A stretch of 64,000 nucleotides of DNA from contig JBHGNT010000008.1 of NCBI GenBank assembly GCA_043228905.1, forward strand, positions 20,708,001 to 20,772,000, given 5' to 3'. The notes under the pieces are model-generated. The model was not told the origin of the DNA. It did no database searches and was given only the letters and a program-made list of their open reading frames with translations. Positions 45,335 to 57,890 of the stretch are shown here, piece after piece; the stretch's first letter is position 1, and the number at the start of each line of letters is the position of its first letter. Made by a program: the position numbers and the translations under genes. This DNA comes from Azolla caroliniana. Its lineage: Eukaryota; Polypodiophyta.

Positions 45335-47863
45335 ATGGGTAATAGTCATGAGAAGAGTAACGTAATTGCTTTACTGAAAGCTTGCTCTAAAGAGAAGAAT
45401 TTATGTAAAGGAAGCAAAATACATGCTGATATTATGGGAAATGCTATGCTTGAGAATGATGTTCATTTGGGTAGTGTCTTAGTCAATATGTATGCTAAAT
45501 GTGGTGCCATCGAGAAAGCTCAAGAGGTATTTAATGCCCTTCCAAGCCGAGATGTTGTCTCTTGGACATCCCTAATAGGAGGTTATGCTACACATGGTCT
45601 CGAAAAGGAAGCGTTATCTGGATTTGAGCTCATGAAAGGAGAAGGTTTTTCTCCGGATTCTATCACATTTGTCTATGTTTTGAAAGCATGTGGAAACTTG
45701 GGTTTGATCGATAAGGGTCAAGAATTACAAGCTGAAATAGCTAGACAAGGATGGTTTAGAAAGAACACTTTGGTTGGAAATGTGTTGATAGAGATGTATG
45801 CAAAATGTGCTGCAATTTCAAAAGCTTGTGAAGTGTTCAATGACCTTCTTGCTCGAGGTGTGGACACATGGAATGTTCTTCTTGGTGGATATATCCAACA
45901 TGACTATGGGGAAGAAGCTCTTTGTTGTTTTGAACGTATGCAACATGATGGTCTTATTCCAGATGTGGGTACATATGTTTTTGTGCTCAAAGGTTGTGGA
46001 AGCTTATTATCATTGGATAAGGGCCGTCAGATACATGCGAGGATTGCAAGTGAAGGATTGATAGAAAAACATAGTTCTGTTGGTAATGTGTTGATCGATA
46101 TGTATGCAAAATGTGGTGCCCCTGAAGAGGCGCAAAAGGTATTTCATGAGCTCCCAGTTCATGATCTCATCTCTTGGACAACATTAATAACAGGGTATTT
46201 GCAACATGGATGTGGTCAAGAAGCATTAAATTGCTACGAACAATTGTTGCAGGAGGGTCTCTTTGTGGATGCAGTGGCCTTGGCTTGTATCTTCAAAGCT
46301 TGCGGTTTCATGGTAGCTATTGGGAAAGGGCAAGAAATACATGCTAGAATTGTGGGTGATGGGTGGGTGGAGAAACATGTTCTGGTTGGGAATGCATTGC
46401 TGGATATGTATGGTAAATGTGGTGCAGTTGCAAAAGCCAATGAAGTTTTCAATAAGCTTGGGGTGAAGGATACAGTTTCATGGAATGCAATTATTGCCGG
46501 ATATGCTCAAATTGGGGATGGTCAAAAAGCCCTAGAATCTTTTCGGCAAATGCAATGTGAAGGTTTCTCTTCGGATACAATAACCTGTGTTTGTATCTTG
46601 AAAGCTTGTGGAAACAATATCGAATTGGACGAAAAAGCCCTTGAAATACATGCAGGGATTGTGGGAGGAAGGCTTGAAGAAAGTATGTTAGTTAACAATG
46701 TTTTAATCGATACGTATGCAAAACATGGTGCATTTGACAAAGCAGAATATATATTTGACAAACTTTCAGTTCATGATGTTGTCACTTGGAATGCATTAAT
46801 CTCAGGATATGTTCAATATGGCCATCACGAAGAAGCATTAGGATGTTTTGAACTGATGCAACGTAAAGGGACCCCAGCACCGGATGTGGTCACATACATT
46901 TGCGTATTAAAATCTTGCAGTAGTCTAAGAGCATGTCACAAGGGCCAAGAGATACATGCTGATATTAGCAAAGAACAGTCGATAGAGAAAGATCTCTTTG
47001 TCAGGAATGCGTTAATGGATATGTATTTCAAATGTGGTCTAATTATGAAAGCTCAAGAAGTTTTCGATCAGATTATTGTTCGAGATGTTGTTACTTGGAA
47101 CGTTCTAATCTCGGGATATGCCCAGCTAGGGTACAATGAAGAAGCGATGAGCTTCTTCGAGGTCATGAAACAACAAAGGGATGTCTCTCCAAATGAAGTG
47201 ACATATGTATGTGCCTTGAAAGCATGTAGCAACTTAGGGAACGCCGAAAAGGGCCAAGAAATACATGGATTGATGATAAGAGAAGGATGGATGGAAAAAG
47301 ATAGCCTAATTGGCAATGTTTTGGTGGATATGTATGCAAGGTGTGGAGCACTGAGAAAAGCACAAGAAGTTTTCAATGAGCTTTTGGTCAAGACAATTGT
47401 CACTTGGAACTTCCTAATAGGTGGATACGCCCAACTTGGAGATGATAAAATGGTGTTTACCTCATTCAATAAAATGATAGAAGGAGACATCAATCCAGAT
47501 CAAGTAACATTTCTTAGCCTACTCACTACTTGCATTCATTCGGGTCAATTAGAACTAGGTATAGATTGTTTTATAATCATGTATAGTATCTATGGTATTA
47601 TTCCAACTATAGAGCATGTTATTTGTATGATCGATCTTTATGGTCGAGCAGGCCATTTCGAGAAGGTCGTGTCAATGATTATTGAAATGCCCTTTTTGGC
47701 AAACCTTGCCCTCTGGCAAATTGTCTTGGGGGCATGCCAAAAATGGGGAAATTCAAAGCTTGGCAAAATGGCATTTGAGTTTGCAGTGCAATTAGATGAA
47801 AGGGACATTGCCTCATACATCCTCATGAGTAATATCTATGCAGTCGATACTCATGTCACGTGA
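45335..47863 (+). CDS. PLS-class PPR protein, 842 aa, E-type end without DYW
   Basis: Single-exon PPR gene closely related in wording to the 843-aa gene at 37.1-39.7 kb (KGQEIHA-type L motifs, and an E1 motif WQIVLGACQKWGN matching WHIVLGACQKWGN). It starts with an L motif at about residue 10 (IALLKACSKEKNLCKGSKIHADI), then has six full S-P-L triplets and a seventh ending in L2, an S2 motif (EHVICMIDLYGRAGHFEKV) and E1 (SYILMSNIYA), stopping eight residues later. No E+ or DYW domain. Unlike its relative it has no N-terminal extension, so an organelle-targeting exon may be missing from this model or lost. The pair may come from a local duplication followed by inversion. Confidence 0.92.
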   Translation: MGNSHEKSNVIALLKACSKEKNLCKGSKIHADIMGNAMLENDVHLGSVLVNMYAKCGAIEKAQEVFNALPSRDVVSWTSLIGGYATHGLEKEALSGFELMKGEGFSPDSITFVYVLKACGNLGLIDKGQELQAEIARQGWFRKNTLVGNVLIEMYAKCAAISKACEVFNDLLARGVDTWNVLLGGYIQHDYGEEALCCFERMQHDGLIPDVGTYVFVLKGCGSLLSLDKGRQIHARIASEGLIEKHSSVGNVLIDMYAKCGAPEEAQKVFHELPVHDLISWTTLITGYLQHGCGQEALNCYEQLLQEGLFVDAVALACIFKACGFMVAIGKGQEIHARIVGDGWVEKHVLVGNALLDMYGKCGAVAKANEVFNKLGVKDTVSWNAIIAGYAQIGDGQKALESFRQMQCEGFSSDTITCVCILKACGNNIELDEKALEIHAGIVGGRLEESMLVNNVLIDTYAKHGAFDKAEYIFDKLSVHDVVTWNALISGYVQYGHHEEALGCFELMQRKGTPAPDVVTYICVLKSCSSLRACHKGQEIHADISKEQSIEKDLFVRNALMDMYFKCGLIMKAQEVFDQIIVRDVVTWNVLISGYAQLGYNEEAMSFFEVMKQQRDVSPNEVTYVCALKACSNLGNAEKGQEIHGLMIREGWMEKDSLIGNVLVDMYARCGALRKAQEVFNELLVKTIVTWNFLIGGYAQLGDDKMVFTSFNKMIEGDINPDQVTFLSLLTTCIHSGQLELGIDCFIIMYSIYGIIPTIEHVICMIDLYGRAGHFEKVVSMIIEMPFLANLALWQIVLGACQKWGNSKLGKMAFEFAVQLDERDIASYILMSNIYAVDTHVT

Positions 47864-48255
47864 TACTCACACAACACATACAGAATTTGTAAGACCCCTG
47901 TCATTATAAAGACTGGTGATTGTAAACCCTTGAAAAATATGTTCATCATTTCCAATGATGTGCCAACATGTCATTGCTCCTTCAGTTTTATTAGCCTTAT
48001 GCATCCTATGTGACACAAAGACAATATTTTCTAGCCAAACTTTAGCTAAACCATGTTTGAATGATTAGTCGCTAAGGGGAGTTCCATAGGTGTTGTGGCT
48101 ATAGTAAAGAAGTAGAGATCTCATTTTAAATGTAAAAAAACAAGGTACGTAGGAAATGACTTTTCAATTTATATCCCACCTTTTTTATGCATTCCATTAA
48201 AGGAGCTAAGGTAATCAGCCTAGTGTGAATCAATAGGGTGGGTACTTTGATGAAT

Positions 48256-48789
48256 CAATTTTAATGGGTTAAGGATAGCATAGTCGGGAAACAGTTTATC
48301 CTAAGAACTAGGAAAACCTCGTTCTATCGATGGTATTTTATGTTTGTCGGATGTCCTTCGCTTGGAGGTGATCAATGTGGTTTTACATCTGTAGTCTCTT
48401 ATTCTTTTGCTCATCATTAGTATGATCCATAATATACCCCAATGAGCAAAAGAACAAAAGTTTAAGGATGCTTAACCACACTAACTAGGCCCAAGAGGAT
48501 GTAAGACAAACTTAAAATATCATCAATGTCCCATACCACCGAATATTACCTTATGTTATACCTTGGATGTTAAATAACAGAACCAAAGAAGTGAGCTTAG
48601 CATCACCAATAGTTTCGACTATATCTCAAGATATTGTAATGAAGGGGTAGCTAGTCCCCTTTATATAGCTCAACACCTAAGGCTCTTGACCACTATGTGT
48701 TCCTAGGTTTCATAGGTCCATTTGGGTTTGTCCTAGTTCGTAGGATAATCGGTTTCTCGACTATCCTACCCTTAACCCATTAAAATTAG
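48256..48789. repeat. Long imperfect palindrome (foldback)
   Basis: Outer arms 48256-48312 and 48732-48789 are reverse complements at roughly 87 percent (shared core AATTTTAATGGGTTAAG). Between them, 48330-48400 pairs more loosely with about 48455-48530, and a perfect 13-bp inner stem (TTCTTTTGCTCAT at 48402-48414 with 48442-48454) closes a 27-nt loop. The right arm has about 190 bp of extra sequence. No clear target duplication. Confidence 0.75.
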
Positions 48790-51319
48790 CTATAGAATTG
48801 GTCTATAAGAGTATGCCACAATCAAAATTGTATCGTGGAAAAGAGCTAACATAGACATTGATTGATCTCGTTTGAAGGGAGAAGTTTATTTTGTGAGTAA
48901 TAATTAATGAGCATGATTGGAAATGGTCATAGACATAACTTCATAACTAAAATAGGAAATCTAGACATATAAATGCATAAACAATGATGTTGTGCTTGGT
49001 ATAGAGTTATTGTTTTATTTTTTTTGTCACCTTTTTGGACACATTTCCATAATTGTGTGCATTTCATGCTTGCCATAAATATCGCGTTGTAAATGTGCAC
49101 TTATCCTTCTTTTATATGATCTGGATTCTTCACTTTTTAACAATATGATAACAGTTCAAGATGATTTTGTTTTTTTAGCAAAACATTATTTCTAGTGAGA
49201 AGACTCGGGGTGAGTTAAAACTCACGAAACATTTACTCATGTACAATGTTGTGCTCAAAAAATTTGGAGGCAATTGTCAAGGAATATATCTTGAAGTTGA
49301 CGACAAGCATACATTCATTGATTGTTTGAGAGACCGCTTGAAGAAGAAGAATTCATCTATAACAAGTTTATTGAAGATCATATGATTATGTTATTTCCAT
49401 CCATAATCCTCAAAACCTTACCCAATTGAAAATTTGCATGTACTTGAGGCAACAAGACTAAATATCCAAAAGAGGTATTGTGGAAGGACTAGAGAGGTGT
49501 TGTCTTATCCCTTCCAAAAAATGCTTATTTTTGTGGCAATACAAGGGCTAGTGATTAATCGATCTAAAGTAATTCCACGTCTCTTGTATAGTGTTGAGCC
49601 CATACGTTTTTGGCAGAGATTTATCCCAACTTGTAAATACCCCAAGTAAGAAATGCCATGATTTCGCCTTTGACGACATAAAATGTTATTCGCTCATGGA
49701 ATTTGGTGAAAGTTGTCATTGAGAATGGTGATGCATTAAAATAAGATTGATACATCAATAGCTCGGAACCCTTGAAAAACAATTACCACAATACATAATC
49801 ATTAATTACAACCTAATGGAGGCTAGCTAGTTCCTAAGGTTTATTAAGGTCATGACTAATATTTGAGTATAGAACATAAAGCACTCTAGCTTGGAGATGA
49901 AAATGAGGAAAAACATGACATTTAGCAAGCAAAGAACATCGTCATCAAGCTCTATCCTTTCATTATTTACATCTCATGTATTGTTTAATGAGAGCATACA
50001 CTCACATTGAGAATAGTAGGGAGACAAGTATGCAAAAATAATATATAAGTAAATATCACAACAGCGATTTAAATAAGTTCAGCTTTCTCTCTTGTCAAAA
50101 AGGCATATTAACATGGTTTATATAGTTTACAAATAGACAAGTACGGTCGAGGAATGTGTTGTACTTCCTACCTTAACTAATTTAATATATATTCTTTGGA
50201 TGTCTCTAAATAAGGTCCTTTTCAAATCTAAAACTCTTAATATCCGATAAGTGGCCTTGAGACCATGCATTTGTTTATACTATTGGTCTCAGTTGGTTGG
50301 CCAGATGTACAAGTCACCACCAAACATTCGCCAATGCTATGGTTATAACACTAAGAAACACCTTTATCTTTAAACAAATATGAATTTTGGGGTTATTGAG
50401 TCATTGATGTAGAAATGATATGAAATTTGAGAAATATATGGTGTGAAAAAATAACACTATTAACCCATCTATAGTTAGACTTCCACTTCACTTCAAGGAT
50501 AAATCGATAAAGGTTGCATAATTTATCTTGTTTTCTTTTTCACCTTTGTGAGCAGGTTATGATTACGATATAGATTATGCTTCAGTCAGTATACTTAGGT
50601 TGTCATATAATAATTGAAACATGAAGCATTGATTTGTCCATACCCACAACCTTTAGTGGATGATATCATTTCTTAAAACATTAAAAGGTATCGTAGAAGA
50701 GGAACATGAATCATGCACCACGTAGGGATTCACATTTCATGAATAGCCAATATGCAATGTTCATACAAATACTATTGAATTTGTTGCTAGAATAATTTCA
50801 TACGTCAATCAATTCTTTACTATTATATAGTGTTATCAAGTGTGTTCATCCGTTTCCACCCAACAGTTTTGCTATGTGATCCTACATAATTCAAGGGTTG
50901 AATGCATGACCTAGTCTTTATTAATAACCTTTATTGATTTCCTAAAATCTTTCTCTCTCAACTCATATATAAGAGAAGAAAACACATTAATCAATGTTAG
51001 GTTTCTTTCTTCAAAAGATTGTACCCACATTCATGGCCCCTAAAAAGTATGATTGTTTAGAATGAATATATGAAACAATATACATATAAATTATAAAGAA
51101 ACAATCCACCACTAAGAAACTACTATGCAAATGGGGTGGAATATACCATATAACCACCAAGTGCGAGCTTGTCACTAGTTATATTTGCAACAAGTATGTA
51201 TTGCGTGAGATACACTAGTTAAGAGGTGTATTAATGCTACACTAGAACACTATAATAGAAGCTTGGGTCACTTGTGGTTGTTTCCCTTACGCAATTATTA
51301 TGATCTGCACTAATGAGAA

Positions 51320-51580
51320 TAAATTAATGAAAAAACTAATGTTAAACCATACTGAACACCCAAATGGAACGATAAGAGACAAGTACGAAACTCCATTGGC
51401 ATCCTATACCGTTTAATATCACATTATCGTATACCTTGGAAGTTAACCAATTAACGGATCCTATATGCAAGAGATTTACTTATAAATAAAGTCTCACCAA
51501 TGTTCTTAGATGTCATTGGACAGGGCTAGATAGTGTTCCCTATATAGTTGAACTCCTTATGCTTTTGGTCATAAGTCTAT
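51320..51580. repeat. Diverged copy of the 48.45-48.69 kb sequence
   Basis: Blocks in the same order as in the right arm of the palindrome: CATA-CC...AATAT-AC-TTAT, TATACCTTGGA-GTTAA, CACCAATAG/CACCAATGT, and a TATATAG followed by CTC/CTCC. It suggests an old dispersed repeat family, possibly with its own promoter-like TATATAG. Confidence 0.5.
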
Positions 51581-51922
51581 GTTTATTATAATGATATTAC
51601 AGTGCAACTTTGTCAACGTGTCGTGTATTTGATATCTACTTGATGAGGTGTTGGTTGTAGATTGTGAGACAATTAGGAGAGGGGGAGCTCTCGTAAGGTT
51701 CCATGCCAAAGGAACTAGTTTTCTCTATGCTTATTTCATCGTGCATAGTGTCTTCAATCTAAGACTTCCCAATGCCAATTACCCCTCGACATAACCTACT
51801 ATGCTAACAAAAAGAGAGAAATATCTAATCCTTATCTATCAAACAAACTAGGCCAATAAATGCACAGAAACAATATTAGTATTTTAGAAGATTGAAACCG
51901 AACGTTAGAACAACATTTCTGT

Positions 51923-52062
51923 AACAATATTAGTCGATGTGAGAATGAAAGAGAGAGCATAACATGAAAGAACAATATTAGTCGATGCGAGAATGAAAGA
52001 GAGAGCATAACATGAAAGAACAATATTAGTAGATGTGAGAATGAAAGAGAGAGCATAACATG
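51923..52062. repeat. 48-bp tandem repeat, three copies
   Basis: Copies start at 51923, 51971 and 52019 with AACAATATTAGT and share GAGAATGAAAGAGAGAGC. They differ by only a few bases. Confidence 0.93.
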
Positions 52063-52291
52063 ATATCAACAATGTGACTTAGAAATAGATAGAATCGTAG
52101 CGTAACTGTTTGACATACACATATTTGAAAGGAAGGACATGTATGTTGTGTTTTGGAGGTAGCCGTAGTTTCGTCCATGGTCAAAGGGCATGCATACATA
52201 GCCCATGACTTGGAAGTGGACATAAACATGGTTTCTAAATGAAGGATGAGAACATGATGTAAATTGCATTAATGTAGTAATAGTGACAATT

Positions 52292-52580
52292 GACAATGAT
52301 TGGGACATGCGACACTTTTTTTATCTTGTATTATTTTTGTAATGGGAGGGATCGTAACAAGATGCAATTCGCCTCCATGTAAATGCAAATGACAATGTCG
52401 TGGGACACGCAATACGTTTCTGACCTTGTATTTGTCCGAAAAGGAGGGATCAAAAAACCAAATTCAAATGTCAATCGGCATATGTATGACGATTGATTGA
52501 CGGCGGAAAATTACACTGCTCAGGACATGCAACTATGATCCTGTATGTTATTTTCCAAGGAGGGATGATAACACGAGGGA
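52292..52580. repeat. Degenerate tandem repeat, three copies of about 100 bp
   Basis: Three successive blocks share the order GGGACATGCGACAC / GGGACACGCAATAC / AGGACATGCAACTA, then a CTTGTAT or CCTGTAT, then GGAGGGAT. Strongly diverged. They lie about 0.7-1 kb upstream of the transporter start codon. Confidence 0.6.
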
Positions 52581-52739
52581 AATCATGCCGAAGCAGCCTG
52601 GGGGATGCATTAAGGGCTCACATTTTTGGGTTTTGTCAAGGTTCCACGAGGCTAGAATTGGGAGGCATCTTGGGGGTGATTGCGCTCTCGATGGGAGAGG
52701 CCACAGAGTGTGAGTCCTCCCTCACGATAACGTGCGTAT

Positions 52740-52741
<2 letters not shown>

Positions 52742-52774
<33 letters not shown>

Positions 52775-52880
52775 GGAGAGATTGTGTAACGTGTTCCCTA
52801 CCCTAAGAGAGAGAAAAGAGACAAGACAAAAAACAAACAAAAAGACACACAAGAAAAAGAAGAAGAAGAAGAAGAAGAAG
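52742..52880. repeat. (AC)n and (GAA)n runs upstream of the transporter
   Basis: A (CA)n run at 52742-52771 and a (GAA)n run at about 52857-52880, some 400-540 bp before the start codon. GAA-rich sequence continues to about 53130 and is probably leader. Confidence 0.85.
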
Positions 52881-53285
52881 AAAGAGGCCGAGGAAATCTC
52901 GCAAGGCTATATTTATAAATTAGTAAAACAAAGTGGTAACCGGCAGTTGCCGGTACGATGGAAGGGCTGCAGCCGGTGGAAACTGGAAGTGAACAGAGAC
53001 ATTAACACACAGAGAGAGACAGACAGAGACGAAGAAGCAGAAGATCATAAACAGACAGAGACATAGAGAAGAAGGAAGCAGAAGCAGAAGAAAGAGAGAT
53101 TCAGAGAGAGAAATTAAGAAGAAGAAGAAGAATCTCTGTAACGTCATAACCATCATCATCATCGTCATCGTCATCGTTCTTGATCATATAAACCCTGACC
53201 CATCTTCTGTTTCCCACCATCGCTGAATTTTGCTTGTCCCTGGAGACATTATTATATTGCTCGAATTGTTCCCTCACCCCCTTCA

Positions 53286-56200
53286 ATGGAAGCAGAGAAT
53301 AGGGGCCGTCAGCTTGGGACAGTTGGAGCTCTCGGACTTTCAGTCATTTCTTCAGTTTCAATCGTGATCTGTAATAAAGCCCTCCTCAGTTCATTCAACT
53401 TCAGTTTCGGTATGCGAAAATTCATCCTTTTTTATTCATTCTTTCAGTTCAATTATCTCATTTCCATTCTTCTGGGTCCGTTTTTCAATTCATCTTTCAG
53501 TTTACTTTTCAGCCCATTTTCTAGTCAATCTCCGTTCATTTGTTAGTTCAGTTTTGTATTCCTTTTTCTATTCATTTTTTGCATTGTTTTCTCAACCCAT
53601 ATCTTATCTCGTTTTTTCATTTACTTTTTCTTTCAGTTCAATTTTCAATCCATTGCCTCCTCTCTTTGCATGATCATGAATTGTTTGGTTTTAAGATAGG
53701 TTCAGCTTAATAGTGTATTGCATTTTTATTAACATCATCAATTGTGTCAATGAGGATACATTTGAATCCACTGGCTCATGCCCTGTAAGATCATGACTTG
53801 AGTAGATTAGAGATATTCTTGATATGTTGATGAATTCATTGATTCATTTGTTATAAGATAATGATCTATGTATGCTAGAGATGGGCTGTATTATAATTCA
53901 TTGATACTTTCTGTTGTAAAGCACTGTGTTGGGTGTATTAGAAGCCGTTGTTTCTTGCATTTTTCAAATCATGGATTGTGTGGATTAGAATTCATCGATA
54001 ATGTCATCTGTAAGATAATTTATTGTGCGTATTAGACTGCATTGTTTCTTGCATTTGTAAGATTATGGATGAGATAGGGTTGATAGGTCTGAATTCGTTG
54101 CTTCTCTCATTGTAAGACAGTGTACTGTTTGCATTTGAGGTAGGCTCCATTTTTCAATGGAGTCATTGATTCATGTGCAAACCTTAGGTTCCTCATAACT
54201 TTCTTGTGATAATTATGTAACTTATTTTCCCAGTTAATTTTATGCCATGAATATGTTTCCATTTTTCGTAAGTGTGGGAAATTTGTGTTTCTTCTGTAAA
54301 TCTATTAGTAACTAAATCTATCTTGATGGTGCTCTCTCTATTTGTTGCGATGTGTAGCAACAACACTCACAAGCTGGCATCTAGTGGTGACTTTCTGCTC
54401 TTTGCATGTTGCAAAGATGCTGAGGCTATTTGAACATAAAGCATTTGATCGACAAACTGTGATGGGGTTTGGAATTCTGAATGGAGTCTCGATTGGATTA
54501 TTGAACCTTTGCTTGGGTTTCAATTCTGTAGGATTTTATCAGGTAAATTCTGCTGGTTTTGCCTTTAAAAAAATGCCATAGGTTTGTGCCAGAAATATTG
54601 ATTCATTATTACTTTCCATAATCTTTTGAATGTTTAGATGACAAAGTTAGCAATAATTCCATGCACGGTTCTACTCGAGACTTTGTTTCTGAGGAAAGTA
54701 TTCAGGTTGGTGTTTATTCCGATATAATAAGGGCCCATGCCAGATTAGAGATAATATGCGTAGTTCTGGAATCTCAATAGAATACTACCTTATATGATTT
54801 GTATATAGATATGACATCATCAATAATGACATTCATTCAAGAGTTGAATTGGTTTGTTTAGGATATAAGATGTGCTTAAATTCTTTGAACTTTGATAATG
54901 ATCTTGATATGGGGATTTTCTATTCTTGTTTTTTTGTATTGCTTTGTAGCCGAAAAATCCAGATGTCTCTTTTCATTCTTCTCCTTGGAGTTGGAATTGC
55001 TACTGTCACGGACCTTCAGCTCAATTTTCTGGGATCAATTCTATCAATACTTGCTATTGTAACAACATGCATTGCACAGATTGTATCCTTGAATGGCACC
55101 ATCCTGTTGCTTTTGTATATATAGTTTTAATTACGCCTTTTGGATGAAAGTCATTTTCTTTTGCATATGCTCACGAGTTGAAACTACTTAAAAAAACATT
55201 ATACTCTTAGATGACTAATACAATCCAAAAGCGATTGGAAGTGACGTCGACCCAACTTCTTTACCAATCATGCCCATATCAAGCGACAACTTTATTTATA
55301 TTGGGGCCTTTTCTAGATGGCTTGTTAACAGAGAAGAATGTCTTTGCTTTTGATTACACCACTCCTGTCCTGGTAAACAAAAAACTATTTCAGTTATGAC
55401 ACCTAAAAGAAAAATAAAGCTAGTTTCATAAATTGCTAACTATATTGTCTTGTTGGTTGCAGTTCTTCATCATCCTCTCTTGTCTAATATCAGTCTCGGT
55501 TAACTTCAGTACATTCCTTGTCATTGGAAAGACCTCTCCAGTTACATATCAAGTTTTGGGACATCTAAAGACATGCCTTGTGTTAGCGTTTGGGTACATA
55601 CTACTGAAGAACCCATTTAGTTGGCAAAATGTCTTCGGCATAGGTGTGGCCATTGTTGGTATGGGTATATACTCTTATGTATCTCTCAAAGAAAGCCAAC
55701 AACAAAAAGCAGCACCTGAAGTTGCATCATCCCAATTGCCACAGGTCACACATTTTTTTGTCCTCCTTTCTGTCTTTTTTTATGTTTCTTCTTTTGGTCA
55801 TGTCATATTTAATTGAAGCTACTAAACAAAATGGATCTTATTATATTCATGTACGTAAAATACGAAAATATCAAGAACTTGCATTGCTTGCCATGTGTTT
55901 ACCCAAGTATTTGTGGGTTGTCTTTCTCTATTCTTTACTTGTGCTCATATGAGATCAAGTGCCTGCCTGTAACACATCAAGTGGGTTTTAAGCAAAACCA
56001 CAAGAGGATATTTAACACACTAAGTTGTGAAAACGTTGGATATATTTTAACACAATTTGGAAGCTTTATTAGTGACATGAAGTGACTATTTGGACTTAAA
56101 GGCTTAGTTATGAAATTGAAAAATGTGAGTTTTTAGAGTCTAGAGTTTTAAACTTATGTTCCCACTATTTTGAGGTTGGAAGATCATTTTTCTTAGCTAA

Positions 56201-56431
56201 CTTAAAGTGATGTCTATATAGCCAGGATAGGTGATTTAATGCAAGGATTTAAATATATTATTATTACTGTTGTGTTCTACATGATTTAGTTTGTTTATAA
56301 TGTGCCTTTAGGTTGTGAATGAGAGAGAGTTGGAACCTCTCATCATCGGTTCAGATAAGTTGGATGTATCTGGTAGTATTGATTCAACCATTTGGAGTCG
56401 ACGAAATCCATTGAAAGATCTTGAAGCATGA
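53286..56431 (+). CDS. UXT: UDP-xylose transporter (UXT type), seven exons
   Basis: Nucleotide-sugar transporter of the NST-KT subfamily, expected in the Golgi membrane to bring UDP-xylose from the cytosol for wall polysaccharide synthesis. My exon model is 53286-53409, 54358-54542, 54638-54705, 54950-55082, 55211-55372, 55463-55744 and 56312-56431. All introns are GT-AG and all junctions keep phase, giving 357 aa, the usual length. Landmarks: GTVGALGLSVISSVSIVICN (N-terminus), TSWHLVVTFCSLHVA, FGILNGVSIGLLN, MTKLAIIPC, LLGVGIATVTDLQLN, QLLYQSCPYQA and VTYQVLGHLKTCLVL, which holds the Lys-Thr motif. These match plant UXT proteins closely along the whole length, with about ten transmembrane helices. 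The C-terminal tail (exon 7) is the least certain part. No damage is seen. Confidence 0.93.
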
Positions 56432-57092
56432 TTTGAGATTGGAGGAATCAATGAAAATCGGCGGACAAAAATTTGCTTAAAACATGGTTCAGTGTTTGGC
56501 TACTTATTGTTGATTGTATATCATGATTCAACCGAAGGCTTGATTCATTTTTCCATAGTCTGGACGAATTTGGATTATTATTTTTGTTGCTGGTGTCTGA
56601 GTTTTACTGGAGTGTTTGAGAAGGAGAATCCTCGCTTCTTAACATATATTTCAAAGGGTAGAGTACAATCAATCTGCATGGAGATTCTGGCAACACCTAG
56701 GTATAATATATATATATATATATATATCCTTCAAAATTTTCCATTCTTTTGTAAAAAATGGGAGCATTTCAGTATCTTTGAGAAAACATTACTCTATCTC
56801 AGATTATTTTGAGGTTGTTTTCCATCTTTCTTCAGTCTTCTTCTTTAAGAGTATGCTGAATAATTCCTAGTTACTGGTGGTGGAAATTTCGTATGGTTAA
56901 TAGGTTTTAGAGTCAATTTCTTTTATACTTACCATTCTTGACAACTTTATGTATTTCTCTAAGATCCTATTATTAAAAATTACTTGATACAGGAAAGGAT
57001 TTGCATTGCCTTTCTATTCTAACAGTCTGTCTACAAGTGCGTGGAACTTTTAGTGCACTCATTGGAAATCTTAGCATGTCTCCGCCTTTTCG

Positions 57093-57331
57093 TTGACTTG
57101 ACTGCTACCATGCTATCATGGCCCTTTACATTGATAAATTTAATCATAAATGCGTTGCTTGACTCTATAGTAAAAAGCATATAACATTATGTCAAACTTC
57201 CAGAAATCTTCTTCTATCAACATCTCTGTATTGACTTGAAGGGTACCATGATATCATGATCCTTTACATTGATGCATTTAATCATGCATTGCTTGACTCT
57301 ATATAGTAAAAAGCATATAGTATTAGGTCGG
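57093..57331. repeat. Two-copy tandem repeat, 138-bp period
   Basis: Copies start TTGACTTG at 57093 and 57231 and share CTTTACATTGAT, TTTAATCAT and GCTTGACTCTATA followed by TAGTAAAAAGCATATA. They are diverged. Confidence 0.85.
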
Positions 57332-57672
57332 TATGTTTCCTTCTTGTATATTCAAATACCTAGAACCTATAAAAGTTGTGCAATCCTATTGAAGATGATT
57401 ACAAAGAAACATTTAAAATCCTGATAATTTTCCCAACAATTAAAATGTTGTCCCACTTTCTTTGTACTCAGATAAATGCCCCATTTTTTCCTCTCTATAT
57501 TCAGGGCATCTCACAGGGATGGGTTTGAATCTTGCTAATTCCCTAGATCTTGTGGAATGTAGGACTTGAAAGCATAACGTTTCATGATGTGTTGCAAGTC
57601 ATGAAAAGTTTAACATGACTAGCCACTTGAGTGAGGGTGACTTGGATTCACTCTAAAGGCCATCTCATGATG

Positions 57673-57890
57673 CATGTGGATTCTGAAGCACAAATAATAT
57701 CATATTCATGACTTCACATTTAAACTTATAATCTTTCATTGCTGCGAAAACATGATCCAACCTTCAAACCACAAATAATATCATGACACAAACATGTGGA
57801 TTCACAAGCACAAGTTAATATAATATTCATGACACATTTTAACTTATAATTGTGAGGTGGTATGCAAACATGATCCAACCTTCAAGACGA
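57673..57890. repeat. Two-copy tandem repeat, 120-bp period
   Basis: Copies start CATGTGGATTC at 57673 and 57793 and both end in AACATGATCCAACCTTCAA. They are diverged. Confidence 0.85.

Larger units (their letters stand above)
47864..52291. other. Gene-poor region rich in old repeats
   Basis: No gene recognised over about 4.4 kb. Visible structure is the long imperfect palindrome at 48256-48789, a diverged relative of its right arm at 51320-51580, and a 48-bp three-copy tandem repeat at 51923-52062. Confidence 0.55.

Noticed and set aside
37143-47863. PPR genes as pseudogenes
   Set aside because: Absence of DYW alone is not damage. All three frames are long, open and keep motif spacing.
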